A DNA stretch of 64,000 nucleotides. Origin: Hippasteria phrygiana (lineage: Eukaryota; Echinodermata; Asteroidea; Valvatida; Goniasteridae). The notes under the pieces were generated by a model. The model was not told where the DNA came from, did not search any database, and worked only from the letters and a program-made list of their open reading frames with translations. Location: assembly GCA_037893225.1 (NCBI GenBank), contig JAZGUH010000058.1, positions 868,001 through 932,000 of the forward strand. The letters are read 5' to 3'. The stretch's first letter is position 1. Each line of letters starts with the position of its first letter. The position numbers and the translations under genes are program-made. Positions 35,401 through 46,405 of this stretch are shown here, one piece after another.

Positions 35401-36209
35401 TTTGTACGCTGTATTGCACATGAGGAATTTCTCAATTTTATGGAGATACATGTACATGTACAATTAAGAAATAACATTTTATGGTCTTCTCCAAGTTAAT
35501 GTATGATAATTAATCCCCAAAATTGTTATCAGGTCATTTCCAACGCAAGGCAAAATTAAAATAAAGAACAAAAATATACATGTAAACATGCCACAAAATA
35601 GGAATGACTCGAGTGCAACATGCAATGTTAGTCAAAGCAGAAATACAGCAATCATACACTATTAGTATTCAACACTATTCATGTCATTGTCAGTTACCCT
35701 TGAAATTCATGCAACCAAACAGAAGTCAAAATCATTTATCACAGATGGATGGGTTTGCCGTATTATTCATGAGGATTGTATGTTACAAGTGCTGTGGGGC
35801 ATGGTTAGTGCTGATGTGTTAACTTCATCACTCAGTGACTAGCTTGTCACATTCATGAAGCGGACTCCCCGCTCGCTATCAATATTTTGTTGCACTGACT
35901 GTACCGTGATTAATATACAGACACTTTGGACATTCTATCCCATCCAGTGTGCCAGAACAATTGGGCTCAGTGGGTTGGACAATGTTGCTACTTGTACATG
36001 TATAATGCATTTCATGACTTTCTACATGTACATCTGCGCCGCTGCAGAATAGATGTACATAAAGGAATCACAGGAAGACTCCTTTGTGAGTAGATGGCCA
36101 GTAATTACTGAATTTAAAATCCATGAGATAAAGTACAAATATCATTGTATGTGTAGACCACTGGATGGGGCAGATGTCAAAGAGGAAAGTAAAAGCCGTT
36201 TGTGTTGTA
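35401..36209. other. Region 3' of BICD, likely 3' UTR
   Basis: Immediately downstream of the BICD stop on the minus strand, so at least part should be 3' UTR. No canonical minus-strand AATAAA was seen. Simple gtacat motifs occur at 35451-35461, 35996-36001 and 36025. Confidence 0.4.
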
Positions 36210-38204
36210 TTAATGAGGACCAGTGTGGTGGAAATGATGAGGAAGTTGCGGAGGCAGCAACATGCCAGGAAGAAGAGGAGGGGTAGAGGGAGAAGGAGGG
36301 TGATGAGGGTGAGGAAAGGTAACTTGCTGAGGAAATCGGGGTGCTAACGGCATTGGAAACAGCCCAAAGGGTGGGCCGTAGCCCTGCATGTAGAGGGGTT
36401 CGCTTACTTTGGAGGGTCTGTGCCGCCTTGGTGCCACCTTGCGGGGGTTGATCTGCTGCAACTCAGTGTGGCATTCCAGATCCTCCAGTCGCTGGGTCAA
36501 GGCCAGCTTCTGCTGGATGGCCATGCGCAGCAGGGAGTTCAGGGTCTTCTTCTCCTCGTCAGCGCTGGCCAGCTGTCGCTGCATCTCGTCCAGCTGGGTC
36601 ACGTACTCATCACAGCGTGTTGCAAACATGGCGCGTAGCCTTGCAAATGTTGCCGCGTCCTCCTTGAGTGCTTTCAGTTCATTCCTCAGCTTGATCATCG
36701 TCGAGGCAATGATGCACTTCTCATTCTCATACTTGCTCTTGAGGTTTGCGAGCGCAACCTCTGCCGTTGTCTTGTTAGCCTTGAGGACAGTCCTAAGCGT
36801 TACAACCTGTTCCCGCTTTGTCGCAAGGAGTGCTTTGTGCTTCATGACCTCCTCGCGCAAGTCCTCATTTTCAGCCGATCCGGCGCTCTCACTGCTGCGC
36901 TGTCGAGACATTTCAACAGCATGCTCTACAGACCGTTTTAGATACTTGATTTGATCTCGAATGGTTGTCAGCAGGTTGTTGCAGGTGATGGGATCACTGC
37001 CAACCTTCCTTGGGGAGGCATCCAGTCTCCGCCTGGATGGGCTGGAGATGGGGGTGGATGACTTGACACTGGATGCGGGTGAGGAGCTCTCATCCGTACT
37101 GATGTTCCCATCCGCATCGTTTATGTTCAAGTTCACAGATTTATCCCTACTCGTGTCTGAATCAAACGACACCTCTTTCAATCTGCTTGCAATTTCTGCG
37201 CGGAAGCTTTCCCTTCTGCTCTGTCTTGTTGCCTTGAGATGGTCCAAGATGACTCGGTTGGGTGTCTCTCCATTCACCATGCATACATGGTGGTATAGCT
37301 GTGCCAAGTCCTCACTGACATTGATCAGTTCATCCTGTGTACAATTTAAGTGACCCTGCGATTCCACGATGAAATCATTCATCTGTCTCATCTGCGACTG
37401 GAGACCCTTGATGGTTATCTCCTGATGCCTGTTCCGGTCATTCAGGAGGTCCACCTCTGACTGAAGATCTATCTTCTTGCTCTCTTCATTCAGCTTGTCC
37501 TGCTGGCTGTCCACCTTAGCTTTCAAGGCAGCGATCTGAGACATCGCTGCTGCATGCTTCTTCTCATGGTGTTTCACAAGCCGCACAAGGTTCAACAGCT
37601 TGCGATGGTGGGTGCTCAGATCTTCAGGCAGTGGCTCGCCCTCACTGTCTGTTCCAGAGATATTCAGATCGTCAGGAAGGCAATTCAGAGCCCCCATGGT
37701 CTGCTCCAGATTCTGCGAGAGTTCCGTTTTCTCCGTCTGTAGCTTGGCCAGCTGCTCCTCCAGTTTGTGGACCTCGGTTGACTGCATCTCGCTGTAAAGA
37801 TCAGACCCTGTGCAGGTCGACTGGCCATGTGCATTCACACCGTTTGTGCCAATGGTGGACTGAAACTCGTATTCCATCCTGCGGAGAATGAAATGATCTG
37901 GTGACTGTGACTCGGTGTCAGAGTCTGCGTCCTCGGCCAGGAGTCCTGAGCTGTTCATGAGGTCGTTGTTGAAGGCCTCCATCTCCATAATCATGACCTG
38001 GTCCAGCTGCTTTTTGAGGTAGTGTTTTTGCTCCCGCTCGGCTTCCAGTGCCTGGAGTGTCTCCTCAATCTGCTTGTCAGCAATCTCGCGCAAGCGAATC
38101 AGGTCCTCAATGTGGGTGTTCAGATACTGGGTCTCTTCGGTCAGACGACGGTTTTCATGTTTCATGGCCTCATACTCAACCACTGAGGACTTCAACATGG
38201 AGAT
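36210..38204 (-). CDS. BICD: Bicaudal-D dynein adaptor, coding exon 3 (3' terminal)
   Basis: This exon encodes residues 187-850 of a Bicaudal-D protein, a coiled-coil adaptor that links dynein-dynactin to cargo such as Rab6 vesicles and nuclear-pore RanBP2. It begins after a ttttgcag acceptor and stays open for 664 codons to a TAA at 36210-36212. Seen in order: the coiled coil continues to about residue 265 (motif EETQYLN), an acidic Ser-rich linker follows, then a central coiled coil ending in the BICD signature YHHVCMVNGETPNRV near residue 490. A Ser-rich linker precedes the highly conserved C-terminal cargo-binding coiled coil at about 592-762 (TLRTVLKANK, LKALKEDAATF, MFATRCDEY, LLRMAIQQKLALTQRLE). 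The last ~85 residues are a Pro/His-rich tail, which I do not recall in human BICD1/2. One 2-kb exon covering this whole part is notable. No minus-strand AATAAA was seen in the first ~800 bp downstream. Confidence 0.96.
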   Translation of the reverse strand: MSMLKSSVVEYEAMKHENRRLTEETQYLNTHIEDLIRLREIADKQIEETLQALEAEREQKHYLKKQLDQVMIMEMEAFNNDLMNSSGLLAEDADSDTESQSPDHFILRRMEYEFQSTIGTNGVNAHGQSTCTGSDLYSEMQSTEVHKLEEQLAKLQTEKTELSQNLEQTMGALNCLPDDLNISGTDSEGEPLPEDLSTHHRKLLNLVRLVKHHEKKHAAAMSQIAALKAKVDSQQDKLNEESKKIDLQSEVDLLNDRNRHQEITIKGLQSQMRQMNDFIVESQGHLNCTQDELINVSEDLAQLYHHVCMVNGETPNRVILDHLKATRQSRRESFRAEIASRLKEVSFDSDTSRDKSVNLNINDADGNISTDESSSPASSVKSSTPISSPSRRRLDASPRKVGSDPITCNNLLTTIRDQIKYLKRSVEHAVEMSRQRSSESAGSAENEDLREEVMKHKALLATKREQVVTLRTVLKANKTTAEVALANLKSKYENEKCIIASTMIKLRNELKALKEDAATFARLRAMFATRCDEYVTQLDEMQRQLASADEEKKTLNSLLRMAIQQKLALTQRLEDLECHTELQQINPRKVAPRRHRPSKVSEPLYMQGYGPPFGLFPMPLAPRFPQQVTFPHPHHPPSPSTPPLLPGMLLPPQLPHHFHHTGPH

Positions 38205-38457
38205 CTGCAAAACACAGAAGATTCATGTTACAAGCTCCAATAATACTATCAATGCTGCAATTTCTGCAAGTAAAGAATTCATGCCTGACAGAAATGCAAT
38301 ACGTGAATGCACATAAACACAGGCACGATGTGGTCCTTACGGTTCATGCACATAAACACTACAAGACAAATTGTCTCGGACAAATCCAAGACAACTCCGC
38401 TCAGAGATACGCACAACAAACACTCTACAAGCGCTTATGTATACAGTGCGCAGTTAT

Positions 38458-38591
38458 ACAAATACAGCATGGTTTGAGGGGGAAGTACAAATGTAGTGGG
38501 AATTACTGGTCCCGAGATATAGGTCAGCTGACCTACACCGAGGGACCAGTAATTCCCACTATTTTCCAGAAATAAACCATGCTGTATTTGT
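38458..38591. repeat. Palindromic foldback in BICD intron 2
   Basis: acaaatacagcatggttt (left) pairs with aaaccatgctgtatttgt (right), gtgggaattactggtccc pairs with ggaccagtaattcccac, and the centre aggtcagctgacct is itself a palindrome. Short mismatched stretches separate the paired blocks. Confidence 0.85.
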
Positions 38592-39011
38592 TTTATTACA
38601 CCTCATAAATATGACGGAAATGACGGAAATCAATGACGGAAATCTCACGTTACTCGTAGACGCCATTGTTGTTTCTGAGCTCAGCTGCAGAGTAGTTTCG
38701 TGAGTCATGGCAACAGGGTTGAAATAGTCTGGTGCCAACATTCTTTAATGTGCCTTTACTGCAGTATTTACAAGGACTACAAACAACAGACTGGTTCCGT
38801 AAAGATTACATGCCATAGACTACATGTTTACGAGGCGGGTTCCAGAGGAAATTTTTGATGCTACCAGAAAAAATACCGCACGGCAGCGAGCTGGATACTC
38901 ACCGGGATGACGTCACCTGGCAGCATATCATTTTTACTTCCTGGACGCGCGGCGGAATCGGCTAATGACGTGCTCCAATTTGCTCATGAATATTTATGAG
39001 GTGTAGTAATA
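38592..39011. mobile_element. TIR element in BICD intron 2 (ttattacacctcataaat ends)
   Basis: Ends ttattacacctcataaatat and atatttatgaggtgtagtaa are inverse copies of about 21 bp. The 420-bp interior contains tandem tgacggaaat units (38612-38642) and gacgccattgttg. It abuts the foldback at 38458-38591, which may be part of the same insertion. Confidence 0.75.
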
Positions 39012-39244
39012 CGCAATACTGCAGATGCTACACATGTGCAAAGTTGTCCAATAACTCACAACTCACGATGACGCATGATGGTAAAGGCAACACTCAAGTT
39101 AAGTTTCTGAAATTATTTCCAAACTGCAAAATACATTTGTTTAACCTACATTGTACATGTACTCCAGGTCTTGCAAAATCCTACACAAACCTTCCAGTGA
39201 AATTTGAAGAACTTAGAAGCATTTGTGTTAAAGACTTTCCTCAC

Positions 39245-39586
39245 CTGTTTTTGCATAGCAATATTCTCCTCCTCCAGCTCACTGTAGTCCTGCAGGAGCC
39301 TGGTCTCCCGGAACTTGGTATCCCGGACTTCATCTTTGAGCGTCTTCCGGAGTGCCTCCAACTTCTCTGTCTGGACCACCAGCTCGCTGTGCCGGGAATG
39401 CAGGCGCTCATTCTCAATCTTGATGTGGGTCAGCTCCTGGCGGGAGGTCTTGAGCTCAGAGTCCAGGTCGCCGATGCGCTCCACAAGATCAGCTTCCCTT
39501 GTGGCCGTCTCCTTCAGGAGGTTCTCCTCTCGATAGACTTCCTGGATGGTGTGTTTCTTCTGGTGGAGCTGGTGCAGGTCCAAAGC
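39245..39586 (-). CDS. BICD: Bicaudal-D dynein adaptor, coding exon 2
   Basis: This 342-bp, 114-codon exon encodes residues 73-186 of the BICD first coiled coil. On the minus strand it follows a pyrimidine-rich acceptor (ttctctttaccttgatgctgtag) and ends at CAG|gtgagg. Both junctions are phase 0. The start (ALDLHQLHQKKH) joins exon 1 (LAKE) as vertebrate BICD2 reads LKEAFGQAHTNHKK, which supports the splice. The end carries the family block KFRETRLLQDYSELEEEN (about residues 161-178), nearly identical in vertebrate BICD. This part of the adaptor lies along the dynactin filament. An in-frame TTG at 39581-39583 is not an initiator. Confidence 0.96.
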
Positions 39587-39718
39587 CTACAGCATCAAGG
39601 TAAAGAGAAATCATACATATTTAATGCGTTGAGCTTATACATTCACCACATTGCACCATTTAATTGCAACTCAACCAGCTGTGGTTTGCTGGTAAAGTGA
39701 CAAATGATTTGCATAATG

Positions 39719-39780
39719 TTCATGTACATGTACATGTACCTGTACCTGTACCTGTACCTGTTATGTACACGTACATGTAC
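39719..39780. repeat. GTACAT / GTACCT hexamer array
   Basis: A run of catgtacatgtacatgtacc continuing as four tgtacc units and a gtacacgtacatgtac end. Other arrays lie at 39975-39995, 41278-41293, 42084-42103, 42193-42228 and 42265-42302. Confidence 0.85.
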
Positions 39781-40888
39781 AACCTGTGGAAGTATGTGTA
39801 AAAAGAAGAGTTAAGAGCATTTTGCTACATTTTTGTCGCTGTATGTTTACATTTTAAAAAGCATACAAAACTGAACTACATGTAGATGTGTTGTCTGTCC
39901 ATGACAGAACAACAGGCTTTTCCGCGTTAGTTGTATGATGTTGATTTAGATTTTGCATACTGATCATAACATCTACATGTACATGTACATGTACCTACCC
40001 ATGATGATCAGACCTAACATTATATGTAAATTACGCTTTTGATGACGTTATCATGACTTTACACGTTTTGTCTGACCTTTATGTATATAATAGCAACGAT
40101 TCAACAAATTTATTACAAAAAGAATTTTGAAATAAGCATGTTGTATTGTAAAGGTGCAAAAGCTGAGAAGAGGCACAAAGAAAGCATGGCACTTGTCAAA
40201 GTAAACATTTTCAACGTTGTCTTGGTCTGATAAGATGGAATTTGCGTCAGGGTGATGCACATTCAATATTGGGTTTTGCCCTTCACCGACGTATTTTATA
40301 AACACTGTATACTCAGTGTTGTCCCGAGAGATTATTTGGAAAAAATTTGCATTTTTGATAGAAGAACAAGAAGAAGAAAAAGAAAGAAAACAAAATCAGA
40401 ACAATAACAATGGCTTTTCCGAAAAATTTGGAAAAGCCAATTACTCCTTGTGTCACCTGTATGTATACAGATCTTCAGCTAGGCAAACAATGGGATAAAT
40501 GGAAATTGTCACTTAAATAATTCCTACTGACTTTCAATGTACAGTATACTACATGTACATACATACGTGTACATGTACATATGTTGATAAAGGTTTTGTG
40601 ACATCTGACTCATTTTTAAAGGTCTGGTTGCATGTGCATACATAGCAGAAAACCACAAGATCATGAACCTCATGGGATCACACAAAAATGTTCAGTACAT
40701 TAGTCTTTCTGTAGAATAATTTATGTACATTTGTATGTATGCAAACTACTGCATGTAAAACAACAATTCGGGAACCAAAGGGGATGTTCATTTTAGCCAA
40801 ATGTTTGGTACATGTACATGTATTTTTTTTTTTTTATTTGTACAGGTATGTACATGTACTTGTAAAAGCAGTTTTGGTTGATCCCTTA

Positions 40889-41145
40889 TAGTAACGCGCC
40901 CCGGACATGCTGTCACGCGGGCCAGGTAGCCATGCACACCTTGACTAAAGGCAATCATCCGCCCGACAGTTGAAAACGAGTGCCGTTTTTCTCTCGTTTT
41001 TTCCGGCATCCACTTTTTCAACGCAAAACTTTGAACAGGTCAGTGGAACGATATTTCCTATAAAATACTAACCCCCAAATCTGCCCATTTCTGAAAATTG
41101 CAACAATGACCAATCATGTACATGTACATGTACACTACATTTAAA
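40889..41145. mobile_element. Partial reverse copy of the 21866-22312 element
   Basis: Carries in reverse the blocks gacaccttgactaaaggc-like, atcatccgcccgac, aaaacgagtgccgtttttct, gaacgatatttcctataaaa, atgaccaatcatgtac and the terminal tacactacatttaaa. It corresponds to about the left half of the full element; an expanded GTACAT array sits inside the terminal repeat. Confidence 0.8.
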
Positions 41146-41530
41146 ATCGTTCCTCGGACGTAAAAATATGTGCTTATGGGAGTTTTTAAAGTAAAGGAAT
41201 AGGAAACACAAAGCATTGTCCTCAGTAGTATAGGAAAACACGACTATTAGTACATGTTCATATAATACTGCACATATATGTACATGTACATGTATACTAT
41301 ACATGCATTTTATGAACATGTGTGTACGTGCACTGTATATATCTCCGAGGACAAGAGAAGAAAGGAAACACAAAGAAACCTTTCAGTCCTCGAACGTAGA
41401 GTCTTTTGTTGAAATCGGTCCTCGAACGTAAGGATACGTGCTTAGTCTATGGGGGTTGGTTATATTGAGGGAACAATAGGAAACACAAAGCATTGTCCTC
41501 GGACGTATTGGGGAAGTACGACTGTGTGTA
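41146..41530. repeat. Repeated 'gtcctcggacgta / aggaaacacaaagcatt' blocks
   Basis: The block ataggaaacacaaagcattg and gtcctc(g/a)gacgta occurs around 41193-41245 and again 41468-41515, with related aaaggaaacacaaag at 41363 and gtcctcgaacgta at 41385 and 41418. This looks like a degenerate tandem duplication or foldback. Noncoding. Confidence 0.6.
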
Positions 41531-41987
41531 CAGTGTACATGTATCTACAGTACATGTACGTACATGTACACTGTAATCTGTACATTGTACAAGTACATGA
41601 CTACAGTATAAAAAAATACGGGTGTTTAAAAAAATATCAAGGTCCCATCCACTTTACAGTTCCTTAGGCCTAATATTAAATATCAATCCCGCCCATGTGC
41701 TCCAGTCTGTCAAAACCATTCTCTATCCCCAGCAAGGGAAATTACAGGCAGGACATTAATAGGATCACTGTGTGATATGGAAAGGTCAAATGAAAGGTCC
41801 CACAGGATGACTCATCTCGAGACTGGACAACATGGATATTTCCCCACAGAGGAGACTTCCCTGGAATTGGAACACAGCGTTTGCCTCAGACTGCCACTGG
41901 ATACAAAATGTATGTTGATTTTGTTTGAACATGGAACACGGAAGTTAGAACTATCTGTATTCAGATGCCTCTTCCAGGCCACAGAGT

Positions 41988-42040
41988 AAAGCATATTTTA
42001 GAAGTAAAGCATATTTTAGAAGTAAACGTAGAGCATATTT
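41988..42040. repeat. Short 17-bp tandem repeat (agtaaagcatatttta)
   Basis: Three imperfect copies of a 17-bp unit (gtaaagcatattttaga), the third diverged (gtagagcatatttcaga). Confidence 0.7.
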
Positions 42041-42540
42041 CAGATATACATGTATATATACAAATACATGTAATACATGGTACACTGTACATGTACATGT
42101 ACATTGTACGACATCACAGTACACTTTGTACACTTGTAAACACGTCTACACATGTTACCTTTCTACATTTTATTGCCAATCTGGACATACTGTACATGTA
42201 CATGTACAAGTATGTACATGTACATTTGTAGGGTATGTTAGAGATTCTGTAAGGCTGCAAATACTACATGTACATGTACATGTAAATGTACATGTACATG
42301 TATTCAAGGTCATAAAATCAATATCCAGATGGTCATCTTGTTTAGCCAATGTCAATATAAAAATAGTCTCCACTGTTTCACTAGATCTATTTTCCAATAA
42401 AGCATTGTGTACGCATGTAGTACTGTACAATTGAAAGTTAGCTAATGCTAATGGGATTTTATGTGAAATGAATTCCTGTTTGCATTCAAATTTCAAACAA
42501 ACTTATACAAATATTCACCCAACTTCCCTGTGAATTTACA

Positions 42541-43260
42541 ATAAGTCTGGTGAGAAACAAGTGTGAAAACAATGTACACATTTTAGGAAGAAAGTTTTTC
42601 ACACTTGGAGAAGAGATTTTCACAAAAGTGAGAAAGACTGTGAAACTGTCCGCCTTAGAAAAAAATTCATACAGTTTTTTCTATGCCACATGCTTAAACC
42701 ACACTGTAAATGTACGGTAATTTGTACGTGTATGCACGCGATCACTGGACTGTGAGGACACACAGAGAATTATGCATACATGTAGTTTTGGTGAAATGAT
42801 GACTCATTCATACAAAAGCAAATGTGAATATTTACATGTATGACCAGATGCACTAATCCATCAATGTACCACACATTCAGTGTAATTATTACAGTGCACA
42901 TGCCATGCCTTTTGTGTATGGATACATGTACACATGTACATAAACATGTACATGTACTGCTGCATCCTGTGAAAGTTTGTCTCTACATGACCAGTGCAAG
43001 AAGCATGTTATAATTGCACAAACTGAACTGATGACCAGCACAGGACTCTAATTAAATTCTTAACTGTTTTTAACCCAATACACATGTGGTCACTTAGTAG
43101 AGAAAGTACAGTACACTTTTTGTAATATCATTTACAATTTGGTAAAACTAAAAGACAATTGTAATTCAATTGCAAACATACTCAAACTTAACTTTTACAA
43201 ATCTTAAAAGTTTACATGTACAGTACCTATTAATTATAGGGATATTAATGCATACATGTA
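42541..43260. other. Intronic stretch, nothing recognised
   Basis: AT-rich intron-1 DNA with scattered gtacat motifs. The phrase agtgtgaaaacaatg/cacacttgg gives a weak inverted pattern at 42560-42610 only. Confidence 0.4.
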
Positions 43261-45121
43261 CCGTAATTTTCGGAATATAGACCGCGGCTTATACGTTGAT
43301 TCTCACGCTGAAAAATGTCCCTGCGGCTTTTACTCCGGGCGGTTTATACGGCAACAGTTGAAGAATAAAATCAGTCACACAAGGTTCGAAATTCACGGCG
43401 GCCAGTGCCGTCGATGCCCTAAGGCTTAGTTGCCGTGATGCCCCTTGTAAAAATGCACTATTCACGGCCAGTTGTGCTGTGCTCCATTAATACTTTAACC
43501 GTTGTGCCCTTCTTGCCGAACCAAGCCCTCAAATTGCTCAATTTGTTAGTACCAAACTGTTGCCGGATCCTACAAAACGGCGCTTTTCGATCGCGCTAGT
43601 AATTGCCCGTGCGTGTGATGAGCGATCGCGCTAGAGCCCGCACGGCACGTGCGCCCCATGTAAAAACCTTCACAAAACCTCGATTCCCCAAGCAGACTGG
43701 TTCCCGTCCGTGCATTATTTTTCTTCTTTCTCACTGGGGCGGGAACCAGCCTAAAAACCAGCTCTGAATCCGCGGCCGAATCTGCGGCTAGCTTTAGCCA
43801 GGTAGCTCTTACTACAGTAACCCGAACCCCCCAAAGCCGGCTAAGCCATGTGTGCGGTTTAGCGATGGTCCAGAGGGAGTAGCGTTGCCTGTTCAACTTA
43901 ACACAACGAACTCGCCTCGTGCAAACGATCGTGCATAGTGTGCATGTGTGCTGCGATGATTTAGACACCGAAGCGTTTTCTGTTTGCGATTTATTCGACA
44001 ATTATGCCTTGCATCGCTTAATTAATTAAAACGTTCCAGACAAATTGAACTCGACAAGTCGGCTATTAAGTGCAAGAATGACATGAATCATGATAAAACT
44101 CATTTCTGCCCCACGGAACCAAACTCATTTTTACTGGGTGACTTGGAAAAGGAGATCGACAACGTTGACGCTTTTTCTGCCAGTGATATAACGCACCGTG
44201 ATTTCCCGAATGGCCCGTGCGGGGCGTGAACGCAACGTGGCCGGTGAAGATGGCGGCAACGCATCGCACGGTAAAACCACTCATGCCGTCGCGCGGCATG
44301 CCCGGCACGGGCCGTGTTTCCTCCATGACTATACAACTTAAAAGTTCAGGCAGTGATGGAAATAAGATGTCGTTTACGTTCGCTCTACTCACCTGTTGGA
44401 AATAAAGGAAACCAATCCAGAGGGACCGAATAGACTTGCAAATGTACCATAAGTACCGTTCACACCTCACAAGTCGTGTGGTGCGTTTGTTGTTTTTATC
44501 TGTTTTATCGTTGTGTAATCCATGTTGTTTATTATTTCACTGGTCAATTGGTGACTGTTGAGCTCAGATGGTTAGTTGTCATTGTCTTTTTTATCCCCCC
44601 CGCCCCGTCAAAAAAATTAAAACTGCCGCGCGGCCCACCCAGCCAGGAGGCTCATCCAGCCCGTCAAAATTGGTAATTTCGAAGACTTATGAAAGTTTAT
44701 TGGGCTCCGTGCGCGTCGAATGAGGGCGCTGTCCACAGATACTCGTATACCACCACCAGTGGGATTGCTTTGTCTGTTTGCCGACTCTCGATAATTGCGT
44801 TTTCAATAAGAATATCATAGCAGGAACCAGACACTTAAATTGAAGTCAGGTAAGATGACGTCGATATTGAACCCAAACTCGCCTTCTCTTTCCGCGTATC
44901 TCCTTCTTGCGCTGCTTAAACTTTAGGATTGCATGTGATTTCGATAGTGGACCATTTTACATACGGGCGCTATGCAGCACGATGACTTTTGTGGTCGGTC
45001 GTCAGCGCCGCGGTGCGGTTTATACGCCGTTGCGGCTAATACGCCAACTTTAAATCTGAATTAACAGATTTGTGCGTGCTGCGGCTTATACTCCGCGCGG
45101 CCTATATTCCGAAAATTACGG
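43261..45121. mobile_element. 1.86-kb TIR element with CpG-rich interior
   Basis: Ends ccgtaattttcggaatatag (43261) and ctatattccgaaaattacgg (to 45121) are exact inverse copies of 20 bp. The match continues inward as accgcggcttatac / gcggcttatactccgcgcgg. Both sides are flanked by TA (gta|ccgt, acgg|tac), consistent with a TA target site. The interior is CpG-rich and much higher in G+C than the intron around it. No transposase was recognised in the 134- and 143-codon minus frames. An AAGATGGCGGC motif (YY1-like) occurs at 44247-44257. Confidence 0.85.
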
Positions 45122-45825
45122 TACGTGTACGTGTGTAGGTCGGCACTTTCAAGTTCTCTTGCAGTAATCACAGCATTTTACAGAGGAAACAGGCTATACA
45201 TGTATACATCTCCTTAAAACTCTAACAGTCCTGAATCCTCCAATTCCAATATGATTTTTCACACCACCTACATGTACATGACCTAGGGAGTTTTAAAGTC
45301 AAAGACAAAGAAATCCAATCAGTGCATGAACGTCATAATGTCTATTATACATGTACCGTATTCATTTACATTGACTTGTACGTGTGGTACGGGTAGTAGT
45401 GTATGTTTGTATATAATGTACATGTATGTACATTGTACACTATCAAATATATTAAAATATTTATTTTTGAGTTTGAATATTCGAAGGTGAAATACAAAGA
45501 AAAATGTAAGAGGAAAAGTAAAAATTTTCTAACGAAATTACTGTCCAATAATTGTATGAAAGCAGACTATCTACATGTATACATGTATCTGTGTTACAAG
45601 TAATGATGAATGTACCGGTACCTGTTCCTACTTTTTGTCGGGAAAGTAACATTTTCTCACAAGGGCATAAAAGGGATTTCTGCACGTGTGCTAAATCTTT
45701 ACTAAATCATTCCTCGGTGCCGGCGGGTCATAAAAGTACAAATCTGTTATAATGATGATAATCAGCAGTTTCTGGTATTGTTTACCCAAAAATCCGCCGT
45801 ACTCATGGAGGAATACAATTTCTCC

Positions 45826-45900
45826 ATGTAAAGCGTTGTGATACCACTTGTGTAAGAACGCTATATAAATGCCTTAATTATTATTATTATTATTATTATT
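45826..45900 (+). repeat. SINE-like 3' tail ending in (ATT)n
   Basis: aagcgttgtgataccact..aacgctatataaatgcc then att repeated about six times. Same tail type as 6083-6148. Confidence 0.6.
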
Positions 45901-46405
45901 GTACATGTACATTGTACATGTGTACCGTTAAAAGAGGAAAATACAAAAACAAAATTACACTTTTAATTTCCACTCTCAGATAAGGACTAAAATCCCCACC
46001 CTGGGGCAAACAAATTACCAATCCTGGGGCTGATTTCACAAACTAACCTTATCTGAATAAGCCAGTTTGGTACAAATGTATCTCAAAGGTCAAAGGTTAT
46101 TCGGGATAAAACTGCTGACGTAATGTCACAATATTTTACGCGAGCGCCCATTCTGATCAAATTTAACACGTGCGCGTTGTGCGACCACCTTTTGCGTTCA
46201 CACGGGTGAGTTAGGTCACGCGGGTCATTCGGGATAAAATGTCACTGTGCACATGCACAGTTGAAATACCGAACTGAATTATTAAGGCTTGCACAATGAC
46301 CACAGTGATTTGTATTTTTACCTCACTAATTGCTTAGCATTTATATACAATGTACATGTACATGTAGCACTTCGAAAAATTGCACACACACATCCAGAGT
46401 AGGGG

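Larger units (their letters stand above)
38205..39244 (-). other. BICD: BICD intron 2 (1.04 kb)
   Basis: Intron between coding exons 2 and 3, gtgagg...ttttgcag on the minus strand, phase 0. It holds two adjoining inverted-repeat elements (38458-38591 and 38592-39011), listed separately. They make up about half of the intron. No coding exon was recognised inside. Confidence 0.93.

Noticed and set aside
36409..37891. Several plus-strand open frames opposite BICD exon 3
   Set aside because: These are antisense shadows of the conserved coding exon and have no similarity of their own.
44066..44470. 134-codon minus-strand frame inside the 1.86-kb TIR element as a transposase fragment
   Set aside because: No DDE-type or zinc-finger motif is visible. 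CpG-rich DNA is low in stop codons, so a frame of this length is not surprising.
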